A stretch of 22,505 nucleotides of DNA from Porphyromonadaceae bacterium (GTDB taxonomy: Bacteria; Bacteroidota; Bacteroidia; Bacteroidales; Dysgonomonadaceae): the NCBI GenBank assembly GCA_022840285.1, contig JALHIE010000072.1, positions 1 to 22,505 on the forward strand, given 5' to 3'. The position numbers and the translations under genes were made by a program. Positions 16,072-22,505 of the stretch are shown here, piece by piece. Position 1 is the first letter of the stretch. Every line of letters begins with the position of its first letter. Below the pieces are notes generated by a model. That model was not told the DNA's origin, did not search any database, and saw only the letters and a program-made list of their open reading frames with translations.

Positions 16072-17007
16072 ATGCAAGATAAGCCGTTTAAAATCTTCTC
16101 GGGGACAAAGTCACGTTATTTTGCCGAGAAGGTTTGCAATAGTTTGGGGTGTCCGTTAGGAAATATGATTATCGAGCATTTTGCCGACGGAGAATTTTCA
16201 GTTTCATACGAGGAGTCCATTCGGGGAAGACAAGTATTCCTTATTCAGTCCACTTTTCCCAATTCAGATAACCTGATGGAGTTACTGCTTATGATCGATG
16301 CGGCCAAGCGTGCGTCTGCGAAATCCATCATTGCGGTTATTCCCTATTTCGGATGGGCCCGTCAGGACAGAAAAGATAAGCCCCGCGTGAGTATCGGAGC
16401 GAAACTGATAGCCGATATGCTCAGCACTGCCGGTATCAGCCGCTTGATCACCATGGACTTGCATGCCGACCAGATTCAGGGCTTTTTTGATGTGCCCGTT
16501 GACCATTTATACGCATCGGGAGTTTTTGTGGATTATATGAAAACTTTCAATCAGGAAAATTTGGTCATTGCTACGCCTGATGTAGGTGGAACCAAGCGTG
16601 CCAGTGCTTATGCCAAGTTTTTGGGTTGCCCTATGGTCATCTGCTATAAGATCAGGAAAAAAGCGAACGTTATTTCAGACATGCAGATCATCGGGGACGT
16701 GGAAGGGATGGATGTGTTATTGATTGACGATATCGTGGATACGGCAGGAACAATGACCAAGGCTGCCGAGCTGATGATGCAGAACGGCGCTAAATCTGTC
16801 AGGGCCGTTGCCAGTCACGCTGTCATGTCGGATCCGGCCAGCGAACGAGTGGATAGTTCGTCACTTAATGAGATTATATTTACGGACAGCATTCCCTATA
16901 CAAAATCATGCAGCAAGGTGAAAGTGTTGTCCGTCGCCGATATGTTTGCCAATGCCATTATGAGGGTGTGCAATAACGAGTCGATAAGTTCATTATACGT
17001 CGTGTAG
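16072..17007 (+). CDS. prs: Ribose-phosphate pyrophosphokinase
   Basis: Prs makes PRPP from ribose 5-phosphate and ATP for purine, pyrimidine, histidine, tryptophan and NAD synthesis. The 311-residue protein has FADGEFSV, the flexible-loop motif YFGWARQDRKDKPR, the TMDLHADQIQGFF signature and the PRPP-binding loop DDIVDTAGT (Asp219, Asp220, Asp223). Length is standard for the class I enzyme. The gene has its own promoter and is followed after seven bases by a metallophosphoesterase gene, with which it may be co-transcribed. Confidence 0.97.
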   Translation: MQDKPFKIFSGTKSRYFAEKVCNSLGCPLGNMIIEHFADGEFSVSYEESIRGRQVFLIQSTFPNSDNLMELLLMIDAAKRASAKSIIAVIPYFGWARQDRKDKPRVSIGAKLIADMLSTAGISRLITMDLHADQIQGFFDVPVDHLYASGVFVDYMKTFNQENLVIATPDVGGTKRASAYAKFLGCPMVICYKIRKKANVISDMQIIGDVEGMDVLLIDDIVDTAGTMTKAAELMMQNGAKSVRAVASHAVMSDPASERVDSSSLNEIIFTDSIPYTKSCSKVKVLSVADMFANAIMRVCNNESISSLYVV

Positions 17008-17014
17008 CAGGATC

Positions 17015-18001
17015 ATGAAGAAAATAGTTGTTTGTAGTTTTGTTTTGTTGTGGTTCGCTGCTGCAGGTGCCCAGAAATTAAATTTTAACAAAAACGGCTT
17101 ATTTAAAATAGTACAATTTACCGACGTACATTATGTCCCCGAAAATTCAAAATCGGATACGGCGTTGTTGGCCATTCAGCGGGTACTGGATGCGGAAGAG
17201 CCGGATATGGTTATTTTCACCGGAGACATTGTTACCGGAAGACCGGTAAAAACGGGATGGGACACCGTTACAAGATTGGTTATCGAAAGGAAAATACCGT
17301 TCGCGGTCGCGTTGGGAAATCACGACGATGAGAGCGGAACTACGCGCCCCGAACTCGAAAGACTTATTACGGACTATCCCTACAACTGCAATTACCCTGC
17401 CGATGGACAGCTTGACGGCGTCATGAATAACGTCTTTCCCGTTTACGGAAGCGAAAAGGATATGCAGGTGAAAGCGCTGGTTTACTGTTTCGACTCGGGA
17501 GCCTATTCAACCGTAAGCGATGTGGCGGGTTACGGATGGATAACCTCCGGGGTTATCGACTGGTATAAGAAGCAGAGTTTTCATTTTACCCGGCAAAACA
17601 ATTTTCAGCCGTTGCCGGCCCTGGCTTATTTCCATATTCCCCTACCGGAATACCGCCTGGCATTTGATGACGATACGAACAAAAGGGTGGGAGTGCGCAA
17701 GGAAAACGAATGTTCCCCCGGTTTAAACTCGGGGATGTTTCTGGCCATGAAAGAGATGCAGGACGTTATGGGTACATTTACCGGGCACGATCACGTTAAC
17801 AATTATATCGTGAATTATTTCGGTATTGCGTTAGCGTACGGCCAGTTCTCGGGATGGAGAACCACCTATGTGCCGGAAATTAACGGTGCGAGAGTCGTTC
17901 AGCTGACGGAAGGGAAACGTGAATTTGACACCTGGCTCAGGTTACTCGATGGAACCGTTAAATACAAAGTAACTTTTCCGGCTGATTTGAAAGGGGATTG
18001 A
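17015..18001 (+). CDS. Secreted calcineurin-like metallophosphoesterase
   Basis: The 328-residue protein begins with a signal peptide (MKKIVVCSFVLLWFAAAGAQ) and is probably periplasmic. The binuclear metal site of the calcineurin-like fold is complete: Asp37 and His39 in FTDVHY, Asp71 in TGDIVTG, Asn102 and His103 in GNHDDE, His207 in YFHIPL, and His258/His260 in GHDHVN. It resembles the purple acid phosphatase-like or Icc-like phosphohydrolases common in Bacteroidota. The substrate is unknown. It follows prs with only seven bases between, though a functional link to PRPP is not obvious. Its end faces the next minus-strand gene with a seven-base gap and no terminator hairpin. Confidence 0.9.
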   Translation: MKKIVVCSFVLLWFAAAGAQKLNFNKNGLFKIVQFTDVHYVPENSKSDTALLAIQRVLDAEEPDMVIFTGDIVTGRPVKTGWDTVTRLVIERKIPFAVALGNHDDESGTTRPELERLITDYPYNCNYPADGQLDGVMNNVFPVYGSEKDMQVKALVYCFDSGAYSTVSDVAGYGWITSGVIDWYKKQSFHFTRQNNFQPLPALAYFHIPLPEYRLAFDDDTNKRVGVRKENECSPGLNSGMFLAMKEMQDVMGTFTGHDHVNNYIVNYFGIALAYGQFSGWRTTYVPEINGARVVQLTEGKREFDTWLRLLDGTVKYKVTFPADLKGD

Positions 18002-18008
18002 AATATTA

Positions 18009-18716
18009 TTACCGTCCTTGGTAGGCCGGTATATACTCTTTCTTTAGCCGCTTGGCAAGCACGTTGCTTTTTTCTATTTTTTTATCGAGCTTCTCCAGGG
18101 ATTTCATTTTGTCTTTCCCGGGCTCGAAATTGTCGGAAAGCAGGATGATAGAAAGAGTTTCTTCATCTTCGCTCTTTACTTTGAAAGCAACTGTCTGGTT
18201 TTCTATGACGTTGTTCCTGGCAAGTTTTACTAGAAAATCTTTTCCCTGATCAACATCAAAAACAATATCGTCGTAACCCAGGTTTGTCACCTTTATTCTG
18301 TCTATTTTCTGATCGCCGGGTTGTTGAGACCTGCCCTGGTCATCCGTTATGTTCCAGCGAATCACCTTGTTGGATTCCGATAGGAATTCCGTCAGCGCTC
18401 CCTGAACCGGATAATTATCCGGACCGACTACCTTTATAACGATGGAGTCTTTTTTTGAGCCGTTAACGGGTTCGAACACCGATTTCTCACCGGGATAGTC
18501 GGAAGTGTTTACCAGCAAATAGTCTTCAACATATTCGTATTCTCCTTCGCCAACCATCCGGGTAAACAGGGCTCCAAAACCGCTTAAGCTAAACAATACT
18601 TTTTCGCCGGAAAAGGACAATGAATCGGTCTTGTCCTTGTAGTTTCCATCAAAGTCCTGAGACAGAAGTGAAAGCGACGCAGATAGGAAAATGAGAACGG
18701 TAAAATATTTTTTCAT
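18009..18716 (-). CDS. Secreted protein of unknown function
   Basis: I do not recognise this 235-residue protein. It has a signal peptide (MKKYFTVLIFLSASLSLLSQ) and so is exported. Residues about 20-85 are beta-rich with many charged and Gly residues (DGNYKDKTDSLSFSGEKVLFSLSG). Residues about 90-170 (DSIVIKVVGPDNYPVQGALTEF, later TNLGYDDIVFDV) look like a carboxypeptidase-regulatory or CnaB-type beta-sandwich with a possible binding role. The last 35 residues are Lys-rich and helical (KMKSLEKLDKKIEKS). An exact -7 box lies upstream, overlapped by an inverted repeat, so it probably has its own regulated promoter. It may also receive transcription from the upstream metal transporter gene. Confidence 0.75.
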   Translation of the reverse strand: MKKYFTVLIFLSASLSLLSQDFDGNYKDKTDSLSFSGEKVLFSLSGFGALFTRMVGEGEYEYVEDYLLVNTSDYPGEKSVFEPVNGSKKDSIVIKVVGPDNYPVQGALTEFLSESNKVIRWNITDDQGRSQQPGDQKIDRIKVTNLGYDDIVFDVDQGKDFLVKLARNNVIENQTVAFKVKSEDEETLSIILLSDNFEPGKDKMKSLEKLDKKIEKSNVLAKRLKKEYIPAYQGR

Positions 18717-18737
18717 GTTGTCAGCCTGAATCCTAAA

Positions 18738-18755
18738 TTTGTATAACGATACAAA
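18738..18755. promoter_or_regulatory. Inverted repeat overlapping the promoter of the minus-strand secreted protein
   Basis: TTTGTAT and ATACAAA are exact complements separated by AACG. They overlap the downstream half of the minus-strand -7 box and the predicted start of transcription, so a repressor site is a reasonable guess. Confidence 0.4.
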
Positions 18756-18759
18756 AATA
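18752..18759 (-). promoter_or_regulatory. Promoter -7 box for the secreted protein gene
   Basis: The minus strand reads TATTTTTG, an exact TAnnTTTG match. The predicted transcript would have a leader of about 28 bases. Confidence 0.55.
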
Positions 18760-18794
18760 ACATTTTTTATGGTCGGAAAATGTTAAATTTACGA

Positions 18795-19598
18795 CTATTT
18801 TGCCAGTTTCAGTATCCGGAGCGCCCCTCTTATAACAATTCCAAAGACGACAACACCTACAACAAGATCAGGAATAGCCGAATCGAGTAAAAAAACCAGG
18901 ATTCCGCCCACAATGACGCCCAGGTTCATGATTACATCGTTTGATGTACATATCATGCTTGCCCGGATGTGCGCCTCATTGCTTTTGGCTTTTTCCAGGA
19001 TGTAAAGGCTGATTCCATTTGCAGCGAGTGCAAGAACGGAGATACCGATCATAAATTGAAAGTCGGGAATGGATTCGTTGAAGATAAAACGCCTGGCCAC
19101 TTCAAACAATCCGCTTACAGCAAGTAAAATCTGAAAATAGCCAATGGCTCCGGCAACTCTTTTCTTCGTGCCGACAGCTTTGCCAACAGCAAATAGACTG
19201 ATAGCGTACATAAAAGCATCGGCAAGCATATCCAGGCTGTCGGCAACCAGTCCCATCGAACGGGAAATGAGGCCGGTGACCATCTCGATGATGAAGAAAC
19301 CGAAGTTGATAAAAAGTACTGTCCAGAGAATTTTTTTCTGCTTTCTGTCTTTCTTCCCGTCTGCGCCGGAGAGTTCTTCCTCTATAACTTCCGAAGAAAC
19401 AAGCGACGAACCGAGTTTTAACTCGCTCAGCAATTTCTCTATTTCAGCTGTGTTGGCCCGATGAAAAATGGTGGTTTTTCGGTCCTGTATATTGATGTCA
19501 ATCCTGGCAATATCCGGAATTTCTTCCAGCTTCATCCGGATCAGGCTCTCTTCAGACGGACAGTCCATCTCCTTTATATGAAATATCGTTTTTTGCAT
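18795..19598 (-). CDS. HMA-like domain fused to a CDF-type cation transporter
   Basis: The 267-residue protein joins two parts. Residues 1-70 are a ferredoxin-like heavy-metal-associated domain with the motif MDCPSEE, which keeps one cysteine (Cys13) of the usual CxxC. Residues 88-267 form a six-helix cation diffusion facilitator membrane domain, ending without the cytoplasmic C-terminal domain that most CDF proteins have. The intramembrane metal site is unusual: helix 2 has Asp123-x3-Asp127 where zinc transporters have HxxxD, and helix 5 has Cys217-x3-Asp221 where they have HxxxD. Export of a divalent or thiophilic metal is likely, but which one cannot be said. It starts opposite the HAD phosphatase gene with about 70 bases between the two starts, and I see no clear promoter for it. 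Confidence 0.88.
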   Translation of the reverse strand: MQKTIFHIKEMDCPSEESLIRMKLEEIPDIARIDINIQDRKTTIFHRANTAEIEKLLSELKLGSSLVSSEVIEEELSGADGKKDRKQKKILWTVLFINFGFFIIEMVTGLISRSMGLVADSLDMLADAFMYAISLFAVGKAVGTKKRVAGAIGYFQILLAVSGLFEVARRFIFNESIPDFQFMIGISVLALAANGISLYILEKAKSNEAHIRASMICTSNDVIMNLGVIVGGILVFLLDSAIPDLVVGVVVFGIVIRGALRILKLAK

Positions 19599-19646
19599 AG
19601 TCGTCTTGCTTCATGTCTCTAACATCCGGAGAACGGTTTTGTTTTG

Positions 19647-19654
19647 TATCTTTG
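19647..19654 (+). promoter_or_regulatory. Promoter -7 box for the HAD phosphatase gene
   Basis: TATCTTTG matches TAnnTTTG exactly and is preceded by TTTTG repeats. Transcription starting near 19661 excludes the upstream in-frame start at 19644 and supports the ATG at 19671. Confidence 0.6.
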
Positions 19655-19670
19655 TTCCCAAATTTGCGAA

Positions 19671-20309
19671 ATGAACTACAAGCACATTATATTTGACATA
19701 GACGGCACCATGCTGAATACGGAGACGGCAGACATGCTTGCCACGCAGGAAACTTTTTTTCAGCTTGCCGGAGAGAAGAGGGAATTGGATGAATTCCGGT
19801 TTTCGTTTGGTATTCCCAACTCGGTAGTATTTCCCCGGCTGGGAATTGAAGATGTTGAGAAAGCGAGTTTGATCTGGGCGGATAATTACCGTAAATACCA
19901 TTCATCCCTACGTCTTTTTGATGGAATTGAAGAGGTGTTGACGGAATTAAAAAAAAGGAGATACATCCTGGGAATCGTCACATCCAAAAGTCGGCGGGAA
20001 TTTAGTGCTGACTTTGCTACTTTCGGGTTGGAACATCTCTTTAACACGGTTATTTGCGTGGACGACAGCCCTCGCCCCAAGCCCAATCCCGACCCAATTC
20101 TGGAATACCTTAAGCGGTCGGATGCAAAGAAACCGGAAACCGTTTACATCGGCGATACCGTTTACGATGAGCAGTGTGCACATTCGGCCGGAATAGATTT
20201 TGCCCTTGCCGTCTGGGGAACACACAACCGGGAAGAGATAAAAGCCGACTATTTCCTGGAAACACCCCTCGAAATATTGAATCTGCTCCCAGATAGGTAT
20301 GGTATCTGA
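19671..20309 (+). CDS. HAD-family phosphatase, phosphoglycolate phosphatase-like
   Basis: The 212-residue protein has the four HAD motifs: nucleophile Asp9 and Asp11 in FDIDGT (motif I), the Thr/Ser motif VTSKSR (II), the lysine of PRPKPNPDP (III) and GDTVYDEQCA with acidic residues (IV). The helical cap between motifs I and II (residues about 15-85) is the C1 type of phosphoglycolate phosphatases and beta-phosphoglucomutases. It is cytoplasmic, and the substrate is not predictable. The start at 19671 is set by the promoter box and matches family N-termini. Transcription ends at the hairpin pair just downstream. Confidence 0.9.
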   Translation: MNYKHIIFDIDGTMLNTETADMLATQETFFQLAGEKRELDEFRFSFGIPNSVVFPRLGIEDVEKASLIWADNYRKYHSSLRLFDGIEEVLTELKKRRYILGIVTSKSRREFSADFATFGLEHLFNTVICVDDSPRPKPNPDPILEYLKRSDAKKPETVYIGDTVYDEQCAHSAGIDFALAVWGTHNREEIKADYFLETPLEILNLLPDRYGI

Positions 20310-20316
20310 ATAGAAA

Positions 20317-20379
20317 GAGGGTGAAATCACGTTGTGATACACCCTCCTGTAAAATATCGGAGATTCTCTCCGGGTTTTT
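20317..20379. terminator. Two hairpins forming a bidirectional terminator
   Basis: Hairpin 1 pairs GAGGGTG (20317-20323) with CACCCTC (20340-20346), extended inside by ATCAC/GTGAT and a GTT loop. Hairpin 2 pairs CGGAGA with TCTCCG (20358-20372, loop TTC) and is followed by GGTTTTT on the plus strand. On the minus strand hairpin 1 is followed by TTTCTATT. It serves both the HAD gene (plus) and the EF-G paralogue (minus), whose stop codon lies at its right edge. Confidence 0.8.
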
Positions 20380-22505
20380 ATTCTTCCTTTTCTTCCGCCT
20401 CATATTCCTTCAGGAGCTTATCCTGAACATCGGACGGAACGAGTTCGTATTCCGAGAACTTCATGGTGAACGACGCACGGCCACCGGTAAGCGAACTCAA
20501 CGAAGTGGAATAACTCGACATCTCTTTCAACGGAACGCGGGCTTTCAGTTTTTCAAACCCTTTCTCGCTCTCCATACCCATGATCATGGCGCGACGCCCT
20601 TGCAGGTCGCTCATCACATCGCCCATATAGTCGCTAGGAACAGAAACAACCACATCGTAAATCGGTTCCAGAATCTTTGGCCCGGCATTTTTAAATGCGG
20701 TACTGAACGCGTTACGTCCGGCAAGCATAAACGAAATTTCGTTGGAGTCAACCGGGTGCATCTTACCGTCGTAAACGATAACACGTACGTCACGGGCATA
20801 AGAGCCGGTCAGCGGACCTTGCTCCATACGTCCCATGATCCCTTTCAGGATGGCCGGGAGGAAACGGGCATCGATCGCACCACCCACAATGCTGTTCACG
20901 AAAACGAGCTTTCCGCCCCAGTCGAGATCGATGGTTTGAACGTCGCGCGACTGTATCTTGAATTCCTGACCGTTGAAGCGGTAAATTTCCGGCATGGGCA
21001 TGCCTTCGGTGTAAGGTTCCACAATCAGGTGAACTTCGCCGAACTGGCCGGCACCACCCGACTGTTTTTTGTGACGGTAATCGGCACGGGACTGTTTGGT
21101 GATGGTTTCGCGATACGGAATTTTGGGCTCGAGGAAATCGATTTCAATTTTATCGTTGTTTTCGAGTCTCCATTTCATGGTTTTCAGGTGGAACTCGCCC
21201 TGTCCCGAAACGATGGTTTGCTTCAGTTCTTTTGAAACCTCAATAACCAACGAGGGATCTTCTTCCCGCATACGGGTCAGGGCTTCGCTCAGCTTTTCGG
21301 AGTTGGCTTCGGTTCTGGCCTTTACAGCCCTGCGGTAACGCGGCTCGGGGAACTGGATAAAGTTAAACCGGTTGTCCGACCCTTTTGCATTCAACGTGTT
21401 GCCGGTACGGACATCTTTCAGCTTGACGGCAGCGGCAATGCTTCCTGCCTGCAATTCTTCCACCTTGTTACGCATCTGTCCGGCAACCAGGTACATCTGC
21501 GCGATACGTTCCTTCGAACTTCTGTTGGTATTGGTCAGGTCATCCCCCTCTTTTACTTTTCCGCTCATCACCTTGAAGTAAGAAACTTCACCGATGTGCG
21601 GTTCAACAGTCGTTTTGAAGAAGAACAGGCTTGTCGTGGCGTTCGGATCGGGCTCTACGGTTTCTCCGTCGCTGTTTTGAGGAGACGGAACCTGATCGGG
21701 TGAGGGTGCCGCCAGGGTAAGGAAGTTCATCAGCCTGTGGACCGCCATGTTTTTTTCTGCCGATACGCAGAATACCGGGAAAAGATCCCGGCTGATCATT
21801 CCTTTCTGAATGCCTTCGAGCATCTCTTCCTCGGACAGTGTGCCCTGATCGAAATATTTTTCCATCAATGTCTCGTCGTTTTCTGCAGCCGCTTCCAACA
21901 ACACCTGGTAATATTCGCCGGCTTTTTCTTTTTCGCTGTCGGGTATCTCCAGCACATCGGGCGCGGTGGCTCCCGGTTTCCATTTATAGAGCTTCTGCTT
22001 GAGGACATCCACTATTCCGTCGAATGCCAGGCCGCTTCCGGTAGGATACTGAATAGGAGTGACCTTGTTCCCGTAAAATTCTTTCAGGTTGGTGATCGTG
22101 TTTTCGAAGTCGGCTTTCTCATGGTCAATGCGGTTCATAACAAACATTAGCGGCTTATCAAGGGATTCGATCTGACGGAATTGATTGATTGTTCCCACTT
22201 CTACTCCGCTGGTGGCATCGATCAGCATCACGGCTAAGTCGGCTACTCCAAGCGCCGATGAAATGTTTCCGGAAAAATCGTCCGACCCCGGGCAATCGAT
22301 CAACGTCATCAGCTTGTTTTTCCATTCGTATGAGAATACGGTTGAGAATACCGAATATCCATACTCTTTTTCAACAGGAAAATAGTCACTCACGGTATTT
22401 TTACCCTCTATCGTGCCGCGTCGTTTTATAAGACCACACTCGAAAAGCATTGCTTCAGCGAGAGTGGTCTTGCCCGATCCTGAATTGCCAACAATAGCAA
22501 TATTC
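20378..22505 (-). CDS. EF-G paralogue with a divergent GTPase domain (5' partial, EF-G2 type)
   Basis: This is a translation elongation factor G paralogue. The first complete codon seen is at 22504 and the true start is beyond the window. More than 700 residues are visible, with all five domains. The G domain has a P-loop GNSGSGKTT in place of AHIDAGKTT, no RGITI in switch I, G3 as DCPGSDDF in place of DTPGHVDF, and NRID for NKxD. The catalytic histidine of EF-G is therefore serine. Domain III (GQGEFHLKTMKWRL), domain IV (HKKQSGGAGQFGEV) and domain V (ILEPIYDVVVSVPSDYMGDV) are well kept. From memory, a Bacteroides thetaiotaomicron EF-G paralogue has been reported to work without GTP hydrolysis, and this protein looks like its relative. 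Confidence 0.9.
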   Translation of the reverse strand, partial: NIAIVGNSGSGKTTLAEAMLFECGLIKRRGTIEGKNTVSDYFPVEKEYGYSVFSTVFSYEWKNKLMTLIDCPGSDDFSGNISSALGVADLAVMLIDATSGVEVGTINQFRQIESLDKPLMFVMNRIDHEKADFENTITNLKEFYGNKVTPIQYPTGSGLAFDGIVDVLKQKLYKWKPGATAPDVLEIPDSEKEKAGEYYQVLLEAAAENDETLMEKYFDQGTLSEEEMLEGIQKGMISRDLFPVFCVSAEKNMAVHRLMNFLTLAAPSPDQVPSPQNSDGETVEPDPNATTSLFFFKTTVEPHIGEVSYFKVMSGKVKEGDDLTNTNRSSKERIAQMYLVAGQMRNKVEELQAGSIAAAVKLKDVRTGNTLNAKGSDNRFNFIQFPEPRYRRAVKARTEANSEKLSEALTRMREEDPSLVIEVSKELKQTIVSGQGEFHLKTMKWRLENNDKIEIDFLEPKIPYRETITKQSRADYRHKKQSGGAGQFGEVHLIVEPYTEGMPMPEIYRFNGQEFKIQSRDVQTIDLDWGGKLVFVNSIVGGAIDARFLPAILKGIMGRMEQGPLTGSYARDVRVIVYDGKMHPVDSNEISFMLAGRNAFSTAFKNAGPKILEPIYDVVVSVPSDYMGDVMSDLQGRRAMIMGMESEKGFEKLKARVPLKEMSSYSTSLSSLTGGRASFTMKFSEYELVPSDVQDKLLKEYEAEEKEE

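Noticed and set aside
20321..21235. 304-codon open frame on the plus strand across the terminator and the EF-G paralogue
   Set aside because: It starts inside the terminator hairpin and is antisense to well-conserved EF-G domains III-V.
1..22505. tRNA or rRNA genes, CRISPR arrays, insertion sequences, prophage or defence islands
   Set aside because: Reading both strands showed no transposase, integrase, repeat array or RNA gene. The genes are nearly all housekeeping or common Bacteroidota families.

Overview
The window looks like chromosomal DNA of a member of the Bacteroidota, most likely the Bacteroidales. The evidence is the recurring TAnnTTTG -7 promoter boxes, the absence of strong Shine-Dalgarno sequences, lipoprotein signals followed by short polar stretches, and Bacteroidales-type gene neighbours such as ftsX-DUF3098-uppP-truB-queA-folK. 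A closer placement, for example Dysgonomonadaceae, is only a guess from protein similarity in memory. I see no tRNA, rRNA, CRISPR array, insertion sequence, phage gene or toxin-antitoxin pair.

Layout. (1) 1-1406: 3' part of an ABC exporter, meeting a minus-strand lipoprotein gene (1403-2269) at overlapping stop codons. (2) 2333-6562: a divergent promoter pair, then a tRNA nucleotidyltransferase (cca-like), a tandem-domain SGNH esterase coupled to it by an ATGA overlap, and a TerC-family membrane protein. (3) 6608-10919: an envelope and RNA-modification cluster of ftsX, a DUF3098 membrane protein, uppP, truB, queA and folK. (4) 10920-12264: two lipoprotein genes, both broken. (5) 12293-15885: a pirin gene on minus, divergent from a patatin phospholipase and an intracellular GH13 glucan enzyme joined by ATGA. 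(6) 15995-18001: prs and a secreted metallophosphoesterase. (7) 18009-19598: two minus-strand genes, a secreted protein of unknown function and an HMA-CDF fusion metal transporter. (8) 19647-22505: a HAD phosphatase, a bidirectional terminator, and most of an EF-G paralogue running off the right edge.

The most striking feature is damage by short internal losses in otherwise well-kept DNA. queA lacks about 30 codons and is out of frame. A PstS-like gene has lost most of its middle. ftsX lacks its usual N-terminus. The ABC exporter lacks the A-loop region. A lipoprotein gene carries a small frameshift. This could be real gene decay in this strain or assembly or read artefacts, and the sequence alone cannot decide. 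The other points of interest are the EF-G paralogue, whose G domain lacks the catalytic histidine, and the HMA-CDF fusion, whose metal-site residues differ from the usual ones. I found nothing that amounts to a clear new multi-gene system.
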